Source: Nocardia flavorosea NBRC 108225 (GTDB lineage Bacteria; Actinomycetota; Actinomycetes; Mycobacteriales; Mycobacteriaceae). From it: a stretch of 64,000 nt of DNA. Numbering within the stretch: the stretch's first letter is position 1; every line of letters starts with the position of its first letter. The position numbers and the translations under genes were made by a program. Below are positions 17,868-24,246 of the stretch, one piece after another. The DNA is taken from assembly GCF_001613385.1 (NCBI RefSeq), contig NZ_BDCG01000015.1, positions 372,001-436,000 of the forward strand, read 5' to 3'. The notes under the pieces are model-generated. The model did no database searches and had not been told where the DNA came from. It worked only from the letters and a program-made list of their open reading frames with translations.

Positions 17868-18156
17868 GTGCGCCGGATGTCGCGGTGCGCCGGATGTCGC
17901 GGTGCGCCGGATGTCGCGGTGCGCCGGATGTCGCGGTGCGCCGGATGTCGCGGTGCGCCGGATGTCGCGGTGCGCCGGATGTCGCGGTGCGCCGGATGTC
18001 GCGGTGCGCCGGATGTCGCGGTGCGCCGGATGTCGCGGTGCGCCGGATGTCGCGGTGCGCCGGATGTCGCGGTGCGCCGGATGTCGCGGTGCGCCGGATG
18101 TCGCGGTGCGCCGGATGTCGCGGTGCGCCGGATGTCGCGGTGCGCCGGATGTCGCG
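17868..18156. repeat. Perfect tandem array: 17 copies of a 17-bp unit
   Basis: The unit GTGCGCCGGATGTCGCG repeats head-to-tail without a single mismatch for 289 bp, exactly 17 x 17. The 10-mer TGCGCGTTCG flanks the array on both sides, at 17855-17864 and 18158-18167. The unit length is not a multiple of three and the unit has no stop in any frame. All six frames therefore stay open, and the long open frames here are artefacts. There are no spacers, so this is not CRISPR. It lies between convergent genes (mmsB and the glycosyltransferase-like gene). Perfect identity suggests recent expansion or active homogenisation, as in a VNTR. Confidence 0.97.
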
Positions 18157-18274
18157 GTGCGCGTTCGACCGGGGGAATGCATCGGCCGTCGCGACCGCAT
18201 CGTGCTTCGGGCAGTGGCCGCCACAGCGCACCATGGGTTCCGAGCCCGGCCGCCGGTGACCGTGTCGGCGTCCG

Positions 18275-18961
18275 TTACTTGAAGTAGTAGTTGTAACTCC
18301 CGTAGCGGGGCTTGTCGGTACCGGCATCTTCCCAGGTATAGCCGTAGGTGCCGATATGTTCCAGGCGGAAGCTGGTATCGACGTACACGTCGAATCCGCA
18401 GCGCCGCGCGCGTTCGGTGAAGGCGAAGTCCTCACCGAGGTACCAGTGGTTGCCGTCGTCTTCCGGTAGCAGCATGGGCAGGAAGTACGGGACGGTCGGC
18501 GTGCCGAACTTCTGGTTGCACACGGGCAGCTTCTCGTGTTCGGCGATCTTCTCGTACACTTCCCGCCTGGTGTGCAGGAAACCTGTACCGACATAACGGA
18601 CTTCGGTGAGCCCGCCACCCTCGCCGAGGACGAACCTTTCGGTGCCGGGCAATATATGACACGCCAGTGCCCGCGCGCCCTTCTTGACGCATACCCCACC
18701 CACCAGCGGAAGCTCGTGGGCGCGCAACTGTTCCACCGCGTCCGGATCGAATCCGGTATCCGAATCGATCCACATCAATTCGTCGAACCCCTCGGCCAGC
18801 GCATCGGTGGCCAGCCGGCTACGGGCCTGGTCGATCGCGGCGGAGCCGTATCGGCGGCGCACCTGGTAGCCGCGCCGTTCCAATTGCTTCAGCGCTTCGT
18901 CGCAAGCGGGTTCGATATGGTGACCGACGGGTACCAGGACAATGCAGCGTGAGGGATCCAT
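18275..18961 (-). CDS. Glycosyltransferase-like (GT-A fold) protein
   Basis: This 228-residue soluble protein resembles small family-2-type glycosyltransferases. It has an N-terminal nucleotide-binding strand (CIVLVPVGHHIEPACDEAL), a DxD-type metal site in ELMWIDSDTGFDPDAV, and a C-terminal acceptor region with WYLGEDFAFTERARRCG. The latter matches the ED-containing motif of GT-A enzymes. Donor and acceptor are unknown. ATG 18961 was chosen because GGAAGGCGG lies upstream of it on the minus strand; an in-frame ATG at 19003 would add 14 residues. It is divergent from the type VII effector island across about 420 bp and convergent with mmsB across the tandem repeat array. Whether it serves the island is unknown. 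Confidence 0.7.
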   Translation of the reverse strand: MDPSRCIVLVPVGHHIEPACDEALKQLERRGYQVRRRYGSAAIDQARSRLATDALAEGFDELMWIDSDTGFDPDAVEQLRAHELPLVGGVCVKKGARALACHILPGTERFVLGEGGGLTEVRYVGTGFLHTRREVYEKIAEHEKLPVCNQKFGTPTVPYFLPMLLPEDDGNHWYLGEDFAFTERARRCGFDVYVDTSFRLEHIGTYGYTWEDAGTDKPRYGSYNYYFK

Positions 18962-19379
18962 TTCCGAGTTTCCGCCTTCCAGCAACACCGTGATCGAGTC
19001 CAACCGTACCGCCGCGCGGTCCGCCGAGCGTGCGGACGGAGACCTGATCGGAGGCCGGTCGTGCTGGAACGCAGTGATGTTCGGCGGCGGACATGCAGTA
19101 TTCGTCCTCCGGTGGTGCCGGGTTCACGCACGACTTGCTGTGCGGCCGGCGACCCGTTTGTCCGCGACGAATTGTGCACGGGGAGACGGACGAACAGAAA
19201 CGCCGAGGTAACTGCCGGGCCGGCCGGGTGCGCTGCGTTCCGGGGGTGAGGCCGTGGAATGGATAGTTCGAATTACCTTGTGAGACACCGGATGTTAACT
19301 GTCTCTGTTGTACGGTTGCGTCGCAGTTCGGTGAGGAGGTCGTGGTGATCAGCGCAGGGGTTGCCACCGCGGAGGTGCG
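18962..19379. other. Divergent intergenic region upstream of the type VII island
   Basis: About 418 bp separate the glycosyltransferase-like gene from the effector island. The stretch around 19258-19316 is clearly AT-richer than its surroundings and contains TACGGT (19311-19316), a possible -10 for the island. A 13-codon open frame (GTG 19342, stop 19381-19383) with GAGGAG in front overlaps the ATG of the large effector gene. It could be a translationally coupled leader peptide. Confidence 0.4.
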
Positions 19380-22300
19380 ATGAGCCTCTACCTGCCGGAG
19401 GAGCTGCGCTGGCTCGGCTGGATCGCGGGGGCACAGTGGCCCGACGGTGACGAGGACAAGGCCTGGGCGGTTTCCGATGCGTGGGGAGTGGCGAAGGACG
19501 CCCTGAATCAGCTGCTCGACGAGATCGACCGGGCCGAAGAAGACGCTATGGCGGCCTATCCGGAGGGTGAAGTCCGCGACGCGATGGGCGACCGGTACGA
19601 GCAGCTGCGCCGCGGCGAAATGTCGGTGGAATACCTCGTGAAGCTGATGCAGACACAGCAGGACTCCACCTTCGATATGGGCACCGAGCTCGAGGCCACC
19701 AAACTCACCATCATCATCACCCTGTGTTGGCTGGCGGTAGAAATCGCCTGGGCCTGGCTGTTTCCGCCCACCGCGCCCGCCGTCGAAGCCGCCGCGATCG
19801 CCTCGACCCGGTCCATTCTCAAGGTCATCCAGGACTGGGTACAGAAGACCATCGCGAATATCGCTGCGCGGATGGGCGCCCCGGTGGCGAAGCGGAATTT
19901 CTGGAAGGAACTCGCCAAAGGAAATCTGGTCGCTCCCACTGCGAAAGGATGGGGCGTGTACGGTGCCCGGGCTTTGGAGGGGGCCATAGTTCCGATGGCG
20001 ATCGACGGAACCGTGCAGGTCGCGCAGATCGGGCAAGGCCACCGGCACGAGTTCAACGTCCAACAGCACCTGCTATCGGGTCTGGGTGGTGCCGCCGGTG
20101 CGATTCCCGCGCGCGAATTCGGCCGTTACTTGGGCGAAGGTATCGAACACATCGGCGGAAAGTATTTGAACAACGCCCTCGGGCGTACAGCGAACGGAAT
20201 GTTCATCGGCGCGACCGCCGATATGTTCGGTGCGGTGTTCGGAAACCTGGCGAGCGCAATCGCCTCGGGCGGCGACTTCTCCATGTTCACCAACGCCGCG
20301 GGCTGGGTCGGAAACGCCGCCCAGGGCGGACTCGTGGGTGGCGTCCGCGGTGCCTCGGCATACAACAGCTATGTGCCGAAGACCACCGATGGATTCACGA
20401 ATATGTCGGCCTTCCAGAAAAACTCGTGGATCCACGGCAACACCTGGTTCTTCTCCAAGTACGAAGGGCCGGGTGCGTTCGCTGTCCGGGACCAGCCCGG
20501 CGGTAGTGGCGGTGCCGCTGCGGGCGGACCGGGCGAGGAGCGGCGCGGCGGTCCCGGGGGTACGCCGCCGGGTACACCGGCTCCGTCGGTGGGTGGACCG
20601 CCTGGTTTGCCTGTTCCGCCGGGTGGGGTCACGCCGCCGGGGACGCCGGTTGCACCGGGCGCGCCCGCGGCGACATCGATGGGTGGCTCTGTTGGTGGGA
20701 GTGCCGGAGGTGGCGCTGCCGACGGTGGGAGCGCTGCCGGTGGTGTTTTCGGGGGTACGCCGCCGGGTTCGCCGGGTCCGTCGGTGGGTGGTCCGGTGGG
20801 GTCGCCGCCCGGTACACCGCCGGGCTCGCCGGTCGGGACGCCGCCGGGTACACCGGGTCCGTCGGTGGGTGGGCCGCCGGGTACACCGGGTCCGTCGGTG
20901 GGTGGGCCGCCTGGTACGCCGGTGGGGACGCCGCCGGGTTCGCCTGTGCCGCCGGGTGCGGTTGCGCCGCCGGGGACGCCGGTTGCACCGGGCGCGCCCG
21001 CGGCGACATCGACGGGTGGCGCTGTTGGTGGGAATGCTGCGGGCGGTGCCGGTAGTGGTGGCTTCGGGGGTTCGGTGGCGGGGACTTCGCCGCCAGGTAC
21101 GCCGGTAGGCACTCCGCCGACGGCGTCTGTGGGGTCGCCGCAGAGCGGTGTCCCGGGCGGTGGTGCTGTCGGCGGTAGCAGTGCTGCCGGTGCCGGCGCA
21201 CAGGGGGCCGGCGGTGGAACCGGAACCAATGCGGGCCGTGCCGATACCTCGGGCGGTGCTCCCGACATCGTGAGTCCGCGGCCGGTGCGGCCCTGGGAGC
21301 GGATGCCGCAGGCTCGGTGGTTCACAGCGAGCGAGGGGGCGGCCGGTTTCGGGGGTGGTCCCATGGCTGCACCGCCGCCGAGTACGGTATCGGCGTCGTC
21401 GGCGGAGCGTGGTTCGCCGTCGCCGGGTGGTGTGGAGCCTGGTGGGTTGCCGCCGTTGCCGTCCGCTACGGGGAGCTCTGCGGGGCTGGTGCGTTCGGTG
21501 TCGCCGCCGGCGCCTTCGGTGTCTCCGTTGTCGGATCCCGGTGCGCCGGTTACCCCGCGGCCGGTGTCGCCGCCGGCACCTTCGGTGTCTCCGCTGTCCG
21601 ATCCCGGTGCGCCGTTTACTCCGCGTTCGGTGTCGCCGGTGTCGACGGAGGGGGGTGTGCGGACGCCGTTGCCCCGTCCGGAGGATGTGGCCTTGCCGCC
21701 CTCGCGGCCGGCCAGCCCGGATGGTGCGGATTCGGCTTCATCGGGCCGGGACAGTGACGGCCGTTCGTCGACCGGCCGGGATCCGGCCGCGGCACCGCCG
21801 CGCAGGCTGTTGCGGCGGGATCGGGACCAGCAGATCGCGCACCAGCGGTGGCTGGACGAGCAGATGCAACAGTTGCGGCAGCATCGGGACGAAGTCCAGC
21901 AGCAGCAGCAATGGCAGGCGCAGCTGGATCTGATGCGCGCGCTGGACAGTCAGGAATCCTCGCCGGGGCAGCGCGAACTGCAGCGGCAGGAAACGCAGGC
22001 GGACAATCTTCGCGAACAGATTCAGCAGCAGGAACGGCAGATTCAGCAACGGCAGCAGCAGGTGGATCTGCTGGCGGCGCTGGATGGTGGGCATACTCCG
22101 GCGGGGGAACGGCCCCGGGTGCAGGAGCAGCTGGCCGAACAGCGGGAACAGCTGAACCGGGAGAACGCCGATTTGCAGCGCTTGCAGGCCGAGCAGAATC
22201 AGCGGCAAGAGGATATGGATCGGCTGCGGCGGCAGATCGCTCGGGAGCAATGGCTGGAATCTCAGCTCGCGCTGTTGCGCGATTTCGACCATACGCCCGC

Positions 22301-23195
22301 TCAGAACCATCACGAGATGCGGATCGAGGCCGGCAGGCTACAGCGCGAGCAGGACAACATCCGGCAGGACCAGCTCGACCGGATGCCGCCCGAGCACCGG
22401 CAGTTCGAGCAGCAGATGCAGTTGGACCGGGAACAACGCCAGGCGGCCGGCGCCGATCTGCGTGACCGGCTGGACCGCTCGCTCCAGGAGCAGTGGGACA
22501 GGGTGCCACCGCCCCTGCGGGTGCTGGAGGACCGGTCTCAGCCGCCGCAGATGTGGCAGGTGCTGGGGCTGGAACAGAACTCGGTGGCGCATTATCAGGC
22601 GGCCCGCGCCTGGTTCGCCGAGAACCGCGATCCGCATTTCATCGGCGAAGGGAAGGATCTGCGCGGTAAGCCGCGGCCGCAACGCTGGCCGATGAAGGTG
22701 CCGTACCCGATCGACAAGTTCCAGGCCCCGGATATTCAAGGTGATTGGCTACCCGACGGCGCAGTGCCTCCCGAGGACTCGCCGGACGACCGGCCACCCG
22801 AGGCTCCGCCCGGCACACCGCCGACTATCCACCCGGACGCCATCGTCGACCCCGATGCCGAGATCGGTTCGGGTTCGTCGGTCGATGCCGGTGCCGTCGT
22901 GGGCGATCGTACGAAGGTGGGCGACGGTGCCACGGTAGGTAGGGCGGTCACCGTGGGTGTCGGTGTGGTGATCGAGGACGGTGCGGTGATCGGCGACGGG
23001 GCCGAGATCCACGCCGGCGCCAAGATCGGCGAGGGTGCTGTGGTGGGAAAGGGGGCCGTCATCAACGATGGCGCGATCATCGAGCCGGGGGCGGTGGTGC
23101 CGGATGGTGCGGTCGTGGGGCCCGGGGAGATATTCGCAAATACGGCAGACGGGCCGGGCGGCCCCGATGTCGACAAACCGTTCACATTGACATGA
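19380..23195 (+). CDS. CpnT-like WXG100-domain protein with Pro/Gly repeats, Gln-rich coiled coil and C-terminal beta-helix
   Basis: This 1271-residue protein has four parts. Residues 1-365 form a helical domain starting LPEELRWLGWIAGAQWPDGDED, the hallmark of the CpnT-like WXG100 domain, with a hydrophobic helix at 110-130 and a glycine-rich hydrophobic region at 225-320. Residues 366-805 are Pro/Gly/Ser/Thr-rich with PPGTPGPSVGG-type repeats. Residues 808-1060 are Gln/Arg/Glu-rich and predicted coiled coil. Residues 1149-1255 are hexapeptide repeats (for example DGAVIGDGAEIHAGAKIGEG) that should fold as a left-handed beta-helix. The architecture suggests a polymorphic toxin-like T7SS substrate, but no known toxin domain is visible. 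The start has GGAGG 5-9 nt upstream. It leads a five- or six-gene island. Confidence 0.8.
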   Translation: MSLYLPEELRWLGWIAGAQWPDGDEDKAWAVSDAWGVAKDALNQLLDEIDRAEEDAMAAYPEGEVRDAMGDRYEQLRRGEMSVEYLVKLMQTQQDSTFDMGTELEATKLTIIITLCWLAVEIAWAWLFPPTAPAVEAAAIASTRSILKVIQDWVQKTIANIAARMGAPVAKRNFWKELAKGNLVAPTAKGWGVYGARALEGAIVPMAIDGTVQVAQIGQGHRHEFNVQQHLLSGLGGAAGAIPAREFGRYLGEGIEHIGGKYLNNALGRTANGMFIGATADMFGAVFGNLASAIASGGDFSMFTNAAGWVGNAAQGGLVGGVRGASAYNSYVPKTTDGFTNMSAFQKNSWIHGNTWFFSKYEGPGAFAVRDQPGGSGGAAAGGPGEERRGGPGGTPPGTPAPSVGGPPGLPVPPGGVTPPGTPVAPGAPAATSMGGSVGGSAGGGAADGGSAAGGVFGGTPPGSPGPSVGGPVGSPPGTPPGSPVGTPPGTPGPSVGGPPGTPGPSVGGPPGTPVGTPPGSPVPPGAVAPPGTPVAPGAPAATSTGGAVGGNAAGGAGSGGFGGSVAGTSPPGTPVGTPPTASVGSPQSGVPGGGAVGGSSAAGAGAQGAGGGTGTNAGRADTSGGAPDIVSPRPVRPWERMPQARWFTASEGAAGFGGGPMAAPPPSTVSASSAERGSPSPGGVEPGGLPPLPSATGSSAGLVRSVSPPAPSVSPLSDPGAPVTPRPVSPPAPSVSPLSDPGAPFTPRSVSPVSTEGGVRTPLPRPEDVALPPSRPASPDGADSASSGRDSDGRSSTGRDPAAAPPRRLLRRDRDQQIAHQRWLDEQMQQLRQHRDEVQQQQQWQAQLDLMRALDSQESSPGQRELQRQETQADNLREQIQQQERQIQQRQQQVDLLAALDGGHTPAGERPRVQEQLAEQREQLNRENADLQRLQAEQNQRQEDMDRLRRQIAREQWLESQLALLRDFDHTPAQNHHEMRIEAGRLQREQDNIRQDQLDRMPPEHRQFEQQMQLDREQRQAAGADLRDRLDRSLQEQWDRVPPPLRVLEDRSQPPQMWQVLGLEQNSVAHYQAARAWFAENRDPHFIGEGKDLRGKPRPQRWPMKVPYPIDKFQAPDIQGDWLPDGAVPPEDSPDDRPPEAPPGTPPTIHPDAIVDPDAEIGSGSSVDAGAVVGDRTKVGDGATVGRAVTVGVGVVIEDGAVIGDGAEIHAGAKIGEGAVVGKGAVINDGAIIEPGAVVPDGAVVGPGEIFANTADGPGGPDVDKPFTLT
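20632..21012 (+). repeat. Intragenic duplication in the Pro/Gly-rich region
   Basis: A 48-bp segment at 20632-20679 recurs identically at 20965-21012, 333 bp (111 codons) apart and in frame. Between the copies, 33-bp units encoding PPGTPGPSVGG occur in tandem, most clearly at about 20845-20915. The segment expands by in-frame slippage or recombination. Confidence 0.75.
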
Positions 23196-23226
23196 CCCGG
23201 CGGTGTCCGGGAGTGAGGAGATGATC

Positions 23227-23547
23227 ATGGCCGACCGTATCGAAGTGGACCCGGACAAGCTGGATATCGCCGCGGATTCGACCGAGGCTCTGGGTGAGAG
23301 CATCCTGAGCATCGGCGAACGGCTCCGCAACGACCTGGCCGGGCTGGAGGACGAATCGACGGCTCAGCCGTGGGGTGACGATTCGATGGGTTCGAAGTTC
23401 ATCAACGGTGACAACGACAACGGCTACGGCAGTTCGAAGCCGAACCTGTTGGATGGGGTGGACGCGATCGGTGGCACTTTCACGTCGTTCGCGGTGGGAC
23501 AGCGCGACGCGGCCGATCAGTTGCGCACGATGGACGACCAGTTCTGA
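23227..23547 (+). CDS. Small WXG100/EspC-like type VII secretion protein
   Basis: This 106-residue helical protein starts ADRIEVDPDKLDIAADST and has a helix-turn-helix hairpin shape, with a central turn carrying QPWGDDSMGSKF as its W-G motif. It ends FAVGQRDAADQLRTMDDQF. Size, composition and position match the EspC/DUF2580-type secretion-associated proteins of T7SS loci, which are often co-secreted with larger substrates. ATG 23227 lies 6 nt after GAGGAG; ATG 23221 is in frame but abuts the ribosome-binding site. It follows the 1271-residue protein by 31 bp and is probably co-transcribed. Confidence 0.75.
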   Translation: MADRIEVDPDKLDIAADSTEALGESILSIGERLRNDLAGLEDESTAQPWGDDSMGSKFINGDNDNGYGSSKPNLLDGVDAIGGTFTSFAVGQRDAADQLRTMDDQF

Positions 23548-23680
23548 GCCTGGGCCCCGGTGGCGGGCCGTGCACCGAATTTGCATGCGCGCCATCGGGT
23601 ATTCAACATCTTGCGCTGTAATACCCCGGGTGTGGTCTTCGTGGAGCCCACTCCCGGACCGGAAGGACTGAGGTAGCACC

Positions 23681-24160
23681 GTGGTGAACGAACGCCTGCA
23701 GGAAGATATGGCGACCATGCTGTCCGGCTTGAGCCATCAGATGCGCAGTATCGCCGAAGTGCAGAAGAAGCGTTCCCTTCTCACTGCCACGGTCCTCGCC
23801 GAGGAGAAGCGGATCGAGGTGACGGTGAATGCCGACGGCCTGCTCATCGATACCAAGTTCGCCGGCGACATTCTCGACCTGACCATGGACGAGATCGCGG
23901 CGGCACTCACCAGGGCTGTCCAGGATGCGGCGGCCGAGGTGCAGAAGAAGGCTCGCGTATTGATGGATCCGCTGCTCGAGCACCGGGAGTCGCTGCCCAA
24001 GCTCTCCGAGATGATCGACGGGGCACCCGATATGGGCGATGTGATTCCGCGGCCACCGGTGACGCCGACCATGTCGCCGGATTCCCCCGATTGGCCGGGT
24101 AACAAACCCGGCGATCCCGATGACGAGCCTCCGCGGTCGCTGGTAGCGGACCACGACTGA
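23681..24160 (+). CDS. YbaB/EbfC-family protein in the type VII island
   Basis: This 159-residue protein has an N-terminal helix (LQEDMATMLSGLSHQMRSI), a central beta hairpin (TATVLAEEKRIEVTVNADG) and a second helix (LTMDEIAAALTRAVQDAAAE), the YbaB/EbfC fold. The C-terminal 50 residues are Pro/Asp-rich and likely disordered. YbaB proteins bind DNA as dimers. Within ESX loci a relative, EspL, supports effector stability, and the location here favours that role over nucleoid binding. GTG 23681 is used, with GGAAGGACTGAGG upstream; GTG 23684 is equally in frame. It sits between the small WXG-like gene and the 837-residue substrate gene on the same strand. Confidence 0.72.
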   Translation: MVNERLQEDMATMLSGLSHQMRSIAEVQKKRSLLTATVLAEEKRIEVTVNADGLLIDTKFAGDILDLTMDEIAAALTRAVQDAAAEVQKKARVLMDPLLEHRESLPKLSEMIDGAPDMGDVIPRPPVTPTMSPDSPDWPGNKPGDPDDEPPRSLVADHD

Positions 24161-24246
24161 CGACTGCGGCGCCGCAGCGGGTTTCGGGCCACCGAAGGTC
24201 AGGCCGCCATCCCGCTGCCGTGCGCGATAGACGAAGGTGAACGCAG

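Noticed and set aside
17868..18156. CRISPR array
   Set aside because: The units are head-to-tail with no spacers and no cas genes are nearby.
17885..18282. Open frames across the tandem array giving 17-residue peptide repeats on both strands
   Set aside because: All six frames are open because the 17-bp unit has no stop; there is no ribosome-binding site, and the product is an artefact of the repeat.
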